64,000 nt of DNA, taken from Bacteriovorax sp. (GTDB lineage Bacteria; Bdellovibrionota; Bacteriovoracia; Bacteriovoracales; Bacteriovoracaceae). Each line of letters starts with the position of its first letter. Position 1 is the stretch's first letter. Shown here in pieces: positions 22,831-31,278 of this stretch. The DNA lies in contig JACMNL010000108.1 of NCBI GenBank assembly GCA_014378525.1, forward strand, positions 1 through 64,000, written 5' to 3'. The translations under genes and the position numbers were made by a program. The notes beneath the pieces are model-generated. The model was not told where the DNA came from, searched no databases, and worked only from the letters and a program-made list of their open reading frames with translations.

Positions 22831-24183
22831 ATGAGCAAAACTCTTGTTGTTTGTGACAACGAATTTCTAAGCATTCTCTACGTTATGAACCTTGAAGTTT
22901 ATCTGGCAACTTCAATTGAACTTGTTGCAACGACAGAAGCAGCAATTGCTATTCATAAACATAAAAAAGATTTTGATCTCATCATCTCTCTCGATACGAT
23001 TAATAAAAAAGATGCTTTTAAAGAACTGAATGAATACAGAAGTGGTTACGGAGTAAAAACTCCACTCATAAAAGTAGGCCACGATAGCGATACTGAAATC
23101 GATGCAAAAACATTTACCGTTTCTTCACGCTATAACATTCAGTCGCTCTTAAAAAGATCGGCTTCAATCTTAGGTGTGACTGCAAAACAAATGGCCGAGA
23201 TGCAAATGAGTGCCTATTACCCGATTTCCATTACACCGATGGAAGGTTTAACTAAAGCTCCTTGCAATATTTATTCTGAAAATAATGGATCACACAAGCT
23301 TATTGCAGCGTCCACAGAGTCCCTGGAAGAAAGTTTAAAAACTGTAAAGGCCTCAGGTGCAGAAAAAATATTTGTTAAAAGCACAGACCGTCTGGTTGTC
23401 GTAAATAATGTTTCGTTACTTTTAATTGAAAGAATTACGCTCGCTCTAAAAAATAGTGAAGGAGCATCAACTGATAAAAAAGTAGAAATGCTAAATGATG
23501 GTTTTGAATTTGCCATGGCGAATTTATTTACCAGCGAAGAAATTAAAGCAGAAATGGTTTCTATCGCCAGTGCCTCTGCAAAAGTCATGGGTGATGTTGT
23601 AAAGGACAACGCTCAGTTAAAAGGACTTCTTGCTTCGATGATGAACAATAAGAGCGGGTATATCTTTACTCACTCGATGATCGCTAGCTATGTGGCCAAT
23701 CATATAATCAAAAATGTTACGTGGGGTGGAGACGGTCAGACGGATAAGATCAATTTCGTTTTATTCTTCCACGATATTTATATGGCACCGCTGTACATGA
23801 AGTATCCTCAGTTAAAATTTGAAAAAGCTTTACTTGAAAGTAAGTTGTTAAATGAGAAAGAAAAAGACATTGTTATGAACCACGCGAAACTTGCTGCCGA
23901 GCTGGTTGTTACCTATAAACGTTGTCCGATGGGAGCTGATGTTTTAATTAAACATCACCATGGGATGAAAAAAGGGTCGGGGTTTGCGAATAAATATCCT
24001 GAGGATCTTTCACCGTTATCAAAAGTGTTGTTGATCGCTGAGGGGTTTGTTGAACAGTTTATTATGATGACAGATGCCAAGCAGAGACCTGAGATGAAAT
24101 TGATTATTCCTAAGCTGGTGGAAGAGTTTGTTTCGCCTTCTTATGTAAAGATCATTCAGACGTTAGTGAATATGCCTTTATAG
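22831..24183 (+). CDS. Receiver-like plus HD-GYP-related domain protein
   Basis: 450 residues, cytoplasmic. Residues 1-115 look like a receiver fold (TLVVCDNEF..., a DFDLIISLDT strand) but the phosphorylation environment is poorly conserved. Residues 245-445 are an HD domain: THSMIASYVANHI, FFHDIYM, MNHAKLAAELV and IKHHHGMKKGSGFANKYP. The last is a degenerate version of the HD-GYP signature (HHExxxGxGYP), and the usual ADxFDA is AEGFVEQ. It may be a c-di-GMP phosphodiesterase that has drifted, or a catalytically dead sensor. The gene has its own unit between two terminators. Confidence 0.75.
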   Translation: MSKTLVVCDNEFLSILYVMNLEVYLATSIELVATTEAAIAIHKHKKDFDLIISLDTINKKDAFKELNEYRSGYGVKTPLIKVGHDSDTEIDAKTFTVSSRYNIQSLLKRSASILGVTAKQMAEMQMSAYYPISITPMEGLTKAPCNIYSENNGSHKLIAASTESLEESLKTVKASGAEKIFVKSTDRLVVVNNVSLLLIERITLALKNSEGASTDKKVEMLNDGFEFAMANLFTSEEIKAEMVSIASASAKVMGDVVKDNAQLKGLLASMMNNKSGYIFTHSMIASYVANHIIKNVTWGGDGQTDKINFVLFFHDIYMAPLYMKYPQLKFEKALLESKLLNEKEKDIVMNHAKLAAELVVTYKRCPMGADVLIKHHHGMKKGSGFANKYPEDLSPLSKVLLIAEGFVEQFIMMTDAKQRPEMKLIIPKLVEEFVSPSYVKIIQTLVNMPL

Positions 24184-24630
24184 TTTGCAGAATTCGTTAC
24201 GAAATTCGGTTTGAATTTCAATCGCATCCCATTCAAGACTTTCGTCATTGATGTCCCAGTTTAAGTATTTTACCTGAACGTAGTGAACCAGCTCATGTAC
24301 GAGTGAGTCGTCCATACAGCGTTTTTGTTCTTCGTAGTAAGAAGAATCATCCAGAATATAAATTTCGTTATTTTCAAGTGCGTAGGCATTGGTGAAAACA
24401 TCAGGTCTCATGCCCCATTGTTTTTCGATGGCATCCTGAAATTGTTTTAACGGGGTTTTACTTTCAAAAAATATTTTGGGCATTGGGATGGAATTATTTT
24501 TTGTCTGGTGTTTTTTCTCAAGTACTTTAGAGAATAAAAAATCGACAGGGTACTTTAAAGTGGCCGGAGTTTTAGCGGCAAACAGAGTAGATGAAAAGGA
24601 AAGGAGAATAACAAGAATTAATTTTTTCAT
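24178..24630 (-). CDS. Secreted HExxH metallopeptidase-like small protein
   Basis: 150 residues with a Sec signal peptide (cleavage near LFA-AK). SLVHELVHYVQ gives an HExxH zinc site near residue 115, and a following ESLEWDAIEIQTEF helix offers the third ligand Glu, a gluzincin-like order similar to DUF6647-type proteins. The ATG lies directly behind the T run of an intrinsic terminator, with no free Shine-Dalgarno (the purine run GAGGACC is inside the stem). The 3' end overlaps the convergent HD gene by 6 bp. Peptidase activity is inferred. Confidence 0.75.
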   Translation of the reverse strand: MKKLILVILLSFSSTLFAAKTPATLKYPVDFLFSKVLEKKHQTKNNSIPMPKIFFESKTPLKQFQDAIEKQWGMRPDVFTNAYALENNEIYILDDSSYYEEQKRCMDDSLVHELVHYVQVKYLNWDINDESLEWDAIEIQTEFRNEFCKL

Positions 24631-24631
24631 G

Positions 24632-24675
24632 AAAAAATCTTAGGTCCTCACGGGCAATTTGTCGAGAGGACCTAA
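24632..24675 (-). terminator. Terminator after the CHASE2 cyclase, abutting the next start codon
   Basis: Perfect 10-bp stem TTAGGTCCTC/GAGGACCTAA with a 16-nt loop and a run of six T on the minus strand. The T run ends one base before the ATG of the HExxH gene, so it can act both as terminator of the upstream operon and as a gate on the downstream gene. Confidence 0.8.
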
Positions 24676-24685
24676 GGTTTAGGAA

Positions 24686-26902
24686 TTACTTTGACTTATG
24701 AGTGTATGACCCGTCCCAATTGGGTGGAGGTGGCACGGCCATAAAGTCCTGACACATATGCAACATGCGCTCAAAACTTTTATCTTCAGGATGTTTATTA
24801 TGAAGTTCCTGAAGCACTTCAGAGGCCTTCGTAAATTTTTCATCCAGATACATTTGAAAAGCATTTTCATACACATGCAGGTCATCTTTAAAATTAATTA
24901 AATGATGATTCGGATGAAGAACTTCGTAAATCGTTACAGAATTTTCTTTCCCTTTAACTTTTACTTTATCGAGAGTTCTAAATGTAAATTCCTTTGCCAG
25001 ATGTTCTGGAATCGCATTTTTTGTATACTCGGAAATGTTCAGCTGAACACCGTAGTACTTACATAAAGATTCAAGACGGGCACCAAGGTTCATGTTATCG
25101 CCGAGAGCAGTATAAGAAAAAATCTGGTTTGATCCCATGTTTCCAACTGAACATTCACCGGTGTTTAGACCGATTCCGTGTTTGAATTGCGGGAATCCGT
25201 CACGCGCGAATTCTTCATTGATGGCCGGTAGTCTTTCAATCATCTGAATGGCACCTTTTACGGCCCAGTAAGGATGATCCTGCAGATCAACCGGAGCTCC
25301 CCAGTAAGCAACCATTGCGTCTCCGATATATTTGTCGAGAGTACCGTTGTGCTCGAAAAGAGTGTCAGTCATCATGGTCATATATTTATTCAGGCACATA
25401 GTAAGCTGTTCAGGAGTGAGTTTTTCTGAAATGCTGGTGAAGTCCCTTACGTCAGAAAAGAAAACCGTAATATTTTTTTTCTCACCACCAAGTCGGACTT
25501 TTTCCGGGTTCTTTAGAAGATCGTTAACAATTGAAGGAGCAAGGTAACGGGAGAAAGTACCTTTTATTTTTTTCTTTTCCTGATTTGACTGATAAAAATG
25601 CAGGAATGTTGACCACGAATAACAACTCAACACCGAAAACATACAGAAGAAGAGGCGGTTATTGTAGCCCCGGGGAATAAAATAATATGAATCCAGATAA
25701 AAAAGCCCTACCAGAATTAAGTTAACTGCAAAAAAATCCAGAATGGCGTTTCCCATTAACATGATGGTGATAATAAGTACGCTTCCACCAATCAACATGA
25801 TCCACGAAATTTTTGTCGACTCAAGTTCAGATACCAGATATTTTCCATCGAGAAGCATGTGTACCATGTTCATGTGGAATACGATTCCCGGAAGAATCGG
25901 ATCAACGGGTGTATTTCTTAAATCGTTAGCACCAAATGCAGTTGATCCAACGAAGACCAGTTTATTTTTAAAGATGTTTATCTTTTCCTTATCATCATCT
26001 TTCGAACTTAAAATATCGTACACACTTACAGTTGGAAAGTGGTCGAGTCCACCAAACCATCTGATCTTCGATTCTCCGTTATAGTTAACGTATAAATTAC
26101 CTTTTTTGGTTTTTAAATAAGCTGTTTCAGATGAAGGAATGTTTACTGAAGTTTTATCACCTGAAAACATTTCATAGGCCTGAAGGGCAAATGAAGGAAG
26201 ATACATTGAACTTACATTGGCCGTAATTGGGTAGTGGCGGAAAACACCATCTGCATCGGCCTCTGCTTCAATATGTGCAATTCCAACATCCGAATTGGCA
26301 AGCGGTTCTATTGGATAGACTTTTCTTTCAGCTAAAAATTCCTGAAGATTTGATCCTTCAGATTGTCTGGCATCCATCATGTAGTTTAAAAGCTGGTCTG
26401 GAGCTTCCTTGAAATAATTTTCTTCATCAATTTTTTCGCTTTCTCTTTTTACGACGGAATAAGGAAGTATGATTTTATTTCCAGGAGTAGACTGAAAGTT
26501 TTTTAAAGTCTGGGCAAGAAGAAGATCGGGGGACTCGGCATTGCAGGCAAGTTCCGGTTCTGAAAAGAAAATATCGAAGGCCACAACTTTGGCGCCGTAG
26601 GTATGAAGTTTATTAACCAGTTTTACAATTTGTGTACGCGACCACGGCCATCTTCCGATTTTTGAAAGTGACTGGTCATCAATGGCGGCAAGAACCAGAC
26701 GGTCATCTTTTTTCTCGCGATCGATTGTGAGCTTCATTCTTAAATCGTAAAAACGGTCTTCAAAAAATGAAGCGTAATTTACGAAAAAAGACTGGTTGCT
26801 GTAAGAGTTGAGATCTCGCGCACTGGTGGAGAGGAAGATACTGGCCGCGCTGAAAGTAATAAGGGCCAAAATTCCCAGATACTGGAAGATTCTAAAAAAC
26901 AT
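24686..26902 (-). CDS. CHASE2-domain class III adenylate cyclase
   Basis: 738 residues. TM near 8-25, then a periplasmic CHASE2 sensor (about 40-340: DRLVLAAIDDQSLSKIGRWPWSR, GAKVVAFDIFFSEPE, FVGSTAFGANDLRNTP), three closely spaced TM helices (about 365-430), and a class III cyclase domain from about 480. Catalytic features are present: FFSDVRDFTSISE with two metal Asp, TLDKYIGDAMVAYWGAP with the adenine-selecting Lys, and YTALGDNMNLGARLE with the transition-state Asn and Arg. A C-terminal helical tail follows. Predicted to make cAMP in response to a periplasmic signal. GGAG precedes the ATG, 27 bp after the barrel gene. Confidence 0.93.
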   Translation of the reverse strand: MFFRIFQYLGILALITFSAASIFLSTSARDLNSYSNQSFFVNYASFFEDRFYDLRMKLTIDREKKDDRLVLAAIDDQSLSKIGRWPWSRTQIVKLVNKLHTYGAKVVAFDIFFSEPELACNAESPDLLLAQTLKNFQSTPGNKIILPYSVVKRESEKIDEENYFKEAPDQLLNYMMDARQSEGSNLQEFLAERKVYPIEPLANSDVGIAHIEAEADADGVFRHYPITANVSSMYLPSFALQAYEMFSGDKTSVNIPSSETAYLKTKKGNLYVNYNGESKIRWFGGLDHFPTVSVYDILSSKDDDKEKINIFKNKLVFVGSTAFGANDLRNTPVDPILPGIVFHMNMVHMLLDGKYLVSELESTKISWIMLIGGSVLIITIMLMGNAILDFFAVNLILVGLFYLDSYYFIPRGYNNRLFFCMFSVLSCYSWSTFLHFYQSNQEKKKIKGTFSRYLAPSIVNDLLKNPEKVRLGGEKKNITVFFSDVRDFTSISEKLTPEQLTMCLNKYMTMMTDTLFEHNGTLDKYIGDAMVAYWGAPVDLQDHPYWAVKGAIQMIERLPAINEEFARDGFPQFKHGIGLNTGECSVGNMGSNQIFSYTALGDNMNLGARLESLCKYYGVQLNISEYTKNAIPEHLAKEFTFRTLDKVKVKGKENSVTIYEVLHPNHHLINFKDDLHVYENAFQMYLDEKFTKASEVLQELHNKHPEDKSFERMLHMCQDFMAVPPPPNWDGSYTHKSK

Positions 26903-26929
26903 AGACTAATTCTCCAGGACAGTTATTGA

Positions 26930-28522
26930 TTAGAAGCTGTAACGATATTCAGTCGTAAAAACATTTTTATTATAGGCATAGCTAATGTCTTTCGAGCTGG
27001 TTTTCGTATAGTCATAATTTATACTGATCTTACTGTGAGAGTTTAACTCTTTTGAAAGATCTATTGATGGATTGAAGTTCTTTTCAGTTCCTCTGGTGGC
27101 CATCATTTCTTTTGTATCGGTGAGTGTATAGGCCAGACCGAATCCAAGAGTAAAAGTCGGAGCGATTTCAGGAATGATATAGTCCAGACGGAACAGGTAA
27201 GTGTTCGTACTGGTCGATTTATTATTATAGTTGTCGATGAAGCTGGCATCAAAAAGAGCGATTAATAAATGCTGGATTGGAAGGAAAAAAGTCTGGTCAC
27301 CGGTTAAGGAAGTTGTATGGTTGCTTATTGTTTCGTTGGCACCATTGTAATTTTTTCTTTTAATTTTTACTGAAGTGTCACCGATGTCAAAATAACTAAA
27401 GCTTTCGCCAAAAGTGAAAGTGGTAGAGTCAGCATAAAATTCTTTTTTCTTCTGTGAATGCCAGTCTTTCATAGTGCGTGAGTAATCTACATCAAAAAGC
27501 ATGCTTGCAGGTTTTTGCTTGAAAAGATGCTCATATTTATTTTTTACACTAAAGTTCATGATATAAACATCGTTCTGATAAACTTCCGGACTCGATCTGT
27601 CAGTGTGTTGGGAATAAGTCATACGTGCTTCAGGAGAAATGATAAACTTCTTTTTTGCCACAAAGTCGTATTTACCATAGGCTTCAGTTTCAAAAATATA
27701 AGATTCTTTTTTTGACTGTTGTATATTGTTTTCTTCATTTGTTAAAGAAATGTTGTCATCGAATTTTAATTTTTGTGAAGCATAACCTGAATAGCGTTTT
27801 GGCGAAATTCTTCTGCCATTGGCAAGTACATCAGGATCCAGGTTGAATTCATTTTTAAGTTCAAAAATTCTCTGGTTGATATCATTGGCAAGAGCAGAGC
27901 TCTTATCCATTTCAAAACTTTTTTGCATCATCGGAAGAATAAATTTTTCTACTCTTCTGTTAACATCTATTGGTTCAACTGATTTTTCTCTGGCAATAGA
28001 TAGAAGTGTTTCTGAAATCTGAAAAGTCGCGATCTGTCTCATTTTTAAGTCAGAATCTTTTTCTTTAAGAACCATTGAGTAATAATCTTTTGCGACTTCA
28101 TACTCTTCAAGAATTTGTGAGATGTGGGCAACGTAGTAGAGTGAAGCCGGACGATTAAATTTTTTCTCGGCAGATGTTTTGAAAGCTTCACGTGACTTGC
28201 GAAGTTCATTGGCCGCGTATAGTGACTGGCCGTATTCGTAAAATAAATCAACGCTATCGTTTTTTAATTCAATTGCTTTTGCAAACTGAATATTGGCCTT
28301 ATCGAATTCCTGCATCTTCGAGTAACTAAGACCAGAGAGATATGCCTTTGATGAAAGTGAATTCTCATCAACGCGAAGCTGGTTAAGAGCTTCCAGTGCC
28401 TGAGGATAGTGGCCGCTTTTATACTGCTTATAAAATTCTTCAAGTGTGTTTGCATTGGCCGTGCTCAGTAAAAGTAAAGCTGCAGGCACAGCGATTTTAT
28501 ACCTAAATCGAATGAGGGCCAT
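26930..28522 (-). CDS. Outer-membrane protein: periplasmic TPR domain plus C-terminal beta-barrel
   Basis: 530 residues from ATG 28522, which has AGGA 6 nt upstream. After a signal peptide (near ANA-NT) come five or so TPR-like helical pairs (EEFYKQYKSGHYPQALEALNQL, AYLSGLSYSKMQEFDKANIQFAKAIELK and following) up to about residue 220. From about 270 the sequence alternates polar and aromatic residues as in amphipathic strands and ends in Y-R-Y-S-F, the terminal-Phe signal for BAM insertion. Lies between FecR and cyclase genes in one operon. Function unknown; it could sense or stabilise outer-membrane state. Confidence 0.8.
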   Translation of the reverse strand: MALIRFRYKIAVPAALLLLSTANANTLEEFYKQYKSGHYPQALEALNQLRVDENSLSSKAYLSGLSYSKMQEFDKANIQFAKAIELKNDSVDLFYEYGQSLYAANELRKSREAFKTSAEKKFNRPASLYYVAHISQILEEYEVAKDYYSMVLKEKDSDLKMRQIATFQISETLLSIAREKSVEPIDVNRRVEKFILPMMQKSFEMDKSSALANDINQRIFELKNEFNLDPDVLANGRRISPKRYSGYASQKLKFDDNISLTNEENNIQQSKKESYIFETEAYGKYDFVAKKKFIISPEARMTYSQHTDRSSPEVYQNDVYIMNFSVKNKYEHLFKQKPASMLFDVDYSRTMKDWHSQKKKEFYADSTTFTFGESFSYFDIGDTSVKIKRKNYNGANETISNHTTSLTGDQTFFLPIQHLLIALFDASFIDNYNNKSTSTNTYLFRLDYIIPEIAPTFTLGFGLAYTLTDTKEMMATRGTEKNFNPSIDLSKELNSHSKISINYDYTKTSSKDISYAYNKNVFTTEYRYSF

Positions 28523-28536
28523 GTTACATCCTATAA

Positions 28537-28562
28537 CAAAAAAAGCACCCACTTGGGGTGCT
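28537..28562 (-). terminator. Intrinsic terminator between FecR and TPR-barrel genes
   Basis: AGCACCC/GGGTGCT stem (7 bp, 5-nt loop) followed on the minus strand by seven T. The T run ends only about 6 nt before the AGGA of the barrel gene, so read-through must set expression of the barrel and cyclase genes unless a promoter is hidden here. Confidence 0.8.
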
Positions 28563-28601
28563 TATCAATTTCATGTTCTTAATTATTATAATAGAAATTA
28601 T

Positions 28602-30098
28602 TTACTGTGCATCAAAAATAAATTTTACTTTGCTGGTTGTAGCAGCAGCTGCACCAGTTTCACTTGCAGTCTGTCTGAGTATTTCTGTTTTTTTCTTTTG
28701 ATCATCGGCAATTGATTGCAACGTATTACCAACTACCGGTGCAGACGCCAGAACTGCTGCTGTTGCAGCTGCCGGAACAACTACTGCGTTTGTAGTTACG
28801 AAGGCCGCCATCTCTGGTCTTCCTGCGAACATACTTGGTGGTGCTAAAGCTGGAGCTGGAGCTGGAGCAGGTGCTGCAGTTGTTGTTGTATCTCCGGTGC
28901 TGGCCGGAGTTCTGTCATCAGCTTTCTTTTTGTCATCTTTATTTTTATCATCTCTCTTTTCTTCTGCTGCCGGTGCCTGTGCTTTCTGGTAAGCGGCCGC
29001 ATCGATCACTTTAAACTGTCCATCTGTTCCCAGAGCAAGACCAACAGGGGCCTTATATTCCCCAGTAGATTTGTCAATCTTTCCAAAAGTTTCCGGCACA
29101 GTAAATGTTCCTGAATTTTTATCAAATACAGCATTGGTCGGAGGCGGAATAATGTTAACAGTTGCAAGGTCGACGATACTACCTGCAGGAAGTTTATATT
29201 CACCGGTCTTCACGTTAAAGAACCCTTCCGGATTTGATGTTGAACTTGCTGTTGTTTTATCAATCTGTGGTTGTGATGCTTTCACGTCGACACCCATCTT
29301 TGAAATTTCTTTATCCATGACAGTTGATGAATTTGAGAATGCCGCTCCATCTGCTCCAGGTGGAATTGGGTTTCTAAATTGTTTTGAGCTCGAAGTTGAT
29401 GTTGATTCTTTTAACCCAGTCTCATTTCCTTCCAGTGCTACAATTTGTTTTGTTCCAAGTTTTGTCGGAACCATTGCACGTTCGGCAACGTTTAAGTTAA
29501 CGGCAGAAATCTGGCCTTGAGTAACCATTACGGCCTTATCGCTTGAGACAACTTTTTCAAGTTTCCCTTGATCAAGCTGTTCGTTGCGGTTGTCTTTCCC
29601 GATGTGGGCCATTGCCACTTTACCTTCGAAAGTAATCAGTGCAGTGTTCTGGTTTTCAGGATTGTAGTTAACCTGGAAATCTGTTCCACGAATACCCATC
29701 GCTGCAGTTTTCGTTTTGATATAAAGTTTACTTTTATTTTTATCATCCATTTCCATATAATCTTTTGTAACCTGAGATCTGATCTGCCCTTTTACAAGAG
29801 TAATAATACCGGCCTCTTTTTTGGGAAATGCATTGATGACCATTTGTGAATTCGGTCCGAGGTTCATCTGAGATTTATCGATGAAGAGAAGTTTCACGAA
29901 ACTTTTATCTGCAGTCTGAAGTGTTGCTCCTTCAGGTAATGACTGATCTGTCTTTACATCTACCACTGATCCATCAGAAAGCTTTGCTTTAACCTGGCCT
30001 CTCATGATGACTACTTTTGCCACATTCTCAGATGCAAAAACATTCACAGTGAAAATGACAGTTGTGATGGCCACGACGATTACTAATTTTGAATTCAT
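28602..30098 (-). CDS. Secreted FecR-domain protein with proline/alanine-rich tail
   Basis: 498 residues with a Sec signal peptide (near VFA-SE). A FecR domain spans about 25-165: VVIMRGQVKAKLSDGSVVDVKTDQSL, FVKLLFIDKSQMNLGPNSQM, TKTAAMGIRGTDFQVNY, ITFEGKVAM. A low-complexity middle contains short imperfect repeats of the form F-D-K-x-T-G-E-Y-K-x-P (three to four copies, about 300-370). An acidic/lysine-rich stretch, a PAPAPAPALAPP run and an alanine-rich end follow. Periplasmic FecR proteins of this type often neighbour CHASE2 proteins. It is not a sigma-factor regulator of the classic TonB type: no TM anchor and no sigma gene nearby. Confidence 0.87.
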   Translation of the reverse strand: MNSKLVIVVAITTVIFTVNVFASENVAKVVIMRGQVKAKLSDGSVVDVKTDQSLPEGATLQTADKSFVKLLFIDKSQMNLGPNSQMVINAFPKKEAGIITLVKGQIRSQVTKDYMEMDDKNKSKLYIKTKTAAMGIRGTDFQVNYNPENQNTALITFEGKVAMAHIGKDNRNEQLDQGKLEKVVSSDKAVMVTQGQISAVNLNVAERAMVPTKLGTKQIVALEGNETGLKESTSTSSSKQFRNPIPPGADGAAFSNSSTVMDKEISKMGVDVKASQPQIDKTTASSTSNPEGFFNVKTGEYKLPAGSIVDLATVNIIPPPTNAVFDKNSGTFTVPETFGKIDKSTGEYKAPVGLALGTDGQFKVIDAAAYQKAQAPAAEEKRDDKNKDDKKKADDRTPASTGDTTTTAAPAPAPAPALAPPSMFAGRPEMAAFVTTNAVVVPAAATAAVLASAPVVGNTLQSIADDQKKKTEILRQTASETGAAAATTSKVKFIFDAQ

Positions 30099-30295
30099 AA
30101 AAATCCTTCATTTTAAGGCGCTTAACAATCAACTCATCGTTAATTATAGGACACTTCTTTAGTGAACTTTTATTGAGTGGCAAATGACTGGAATCCTGAG
30201 CACAAATTCAGAAAGCGACTCTAAGATGACATAAAAAATTGGTTCGTGCACCTCAATAGCTTGAATCTTTGGAGTAAATAAGTCGGATGTTTCGT

Positions 30296-30325
30296 AGTCC
30301 CGCGTAAGCTAAGAGGGGACTTTTG
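30296..30325 (+). terminator. Terminator-like hairpin upstream of hemF
   Basis: AGTCCC (30296-30301) and GGGACT (30316-30321) form a 6-bp stem with a 14-nt loop, followed by four T. No plus-strand gene precedes it, so it would end a short transcript arising between the divergent fecR and hemF genes, or be part of a hemF leader. Confidence 0.4.
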
Positions 30326-30378
30326 ATTGTCACTATGGTAAATCTAGATTCATTAAAAATCTCCTGTGGAATATAACA

Positions 30379-31278
30379 ATGTCTGATTTAGAAACTAAAA
30401 AAATTCATTTTCATGAATACGTAAGATCATTACAAAACGAAATTACGAATGCACTTTTAAGTGTTGATCCAAAATTAAATCTTGAAGAAGATATCTGGGA
30501 GCGCACTGACCACAAAGGAAATCCCGGAGGCGGTGGAATTACCCGGGCCTTTACCGGCGACATTATTGAAAATGCCGGAGTCAATACTTCACTTGTTTTT
30601 GGTGCTATTGATCCTGCGTTCGCTGGAAGACTTGGTGGAACAGGTGAAGAAATGTGGGCCGCTGGAATTTCACTGATCATTCACCCAAAAAATCCCAGAG
30701 TGCCGACAGTCCATGCCAACTTCAGAATGATTCACGCCGGAGAAAAATTCTGGTTCGGTGGAGGAGCAGATCTAACTCCCTATTACCCTCATGTTGAAGA
30801 CTTCAGGCATTTTCATTCAACATGGAAAAATGCACTGACACCATATGGTTGTTACGAAGAAATGAAAAAAGAGTGCGATACTTATTTCACTAATACTCAC
30901 AGAAATAATGAAATGCGCGGGATCGGAGGATTTTTCTTCGATCATCTGAATTCACAAAATTTAGATACTGATATGGCGATGGTGAAAGATATTTCTTCTC
31001 ACTTTATCCCTTCATATTTTCCACTGGTGGAAAAAAGAAAAGACGAAAACTATGATGCTGATGATGAAGATTTCCAACTTCACCGTCACGGGCGTTATGT
31101 AGAATTTAACCTGCTTCACGACCGCGGAACTATGTTTGGTTTAAGAACCAACGGAAGAACAGATTCGATTCTTATTTCACTTCCTGCTCGTGCGAAGTTT
31201 TCATATAAGTACAAACCTAAGGCCGGATCAGTTCACGAAAAAATGATGGAGTACTATTATCCTCACGAGTGGAACTAG
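30379..31278 (+). CDS. hemF: Oxygen-dependent coproporphyrinogen III oxidase
   Basis: 299 residues, the same length as E. coli HemF. Conserved blocks are all present: DHKGNPGGGGITRAF, FWFGGGADLTPYYP, MRGIGGFFFDHLN, RHGRYVEFNLLHDRGTMFGLRTNGRTDSILISLPARAKFSY. It decarboxylates coproporphyrinogen III to protoporphyrinogen IX using O2, so haem is made aerobically. The stop codon is immediately followed by the ATG of a DMT transporter, implying coupled translation. Confidence 0.96.
   Translation: MSDLETKKIHFHEYVRSLQNEITNALLSVDPKLNLEEDIWERTDHKGNPGGGGITRAFTGDIIENAGVNTSLVFGAIDPAFAGRLGGTGEEMWAAGISLIIHPKNPRVPTVHANFRMIHAGEKFWFGGGADLTPYYPHVEDFRHFHSTWKNALTPYGCYEEMKKECDTYFTNTHRNNEMRGIGGFFFDHLNSQNLDTDMAMVKDISSHFIPSYFPLVEKRKDENYDADDEDFQLHRHGRYVEFNLLHDRGTMFGLRTNGRTDSILISLPARAKFSYKYKPKAGSVHEKMMEYYYPHEWN

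Noticed and set aside
28602-30098. Classic FecR anti-sigma/TonB signalling
   Set aside because: No sigma factor or TonB receptor is adjacent, and the protein has a signal peptide rather than a membrane anchor with a cytoplasmic head.
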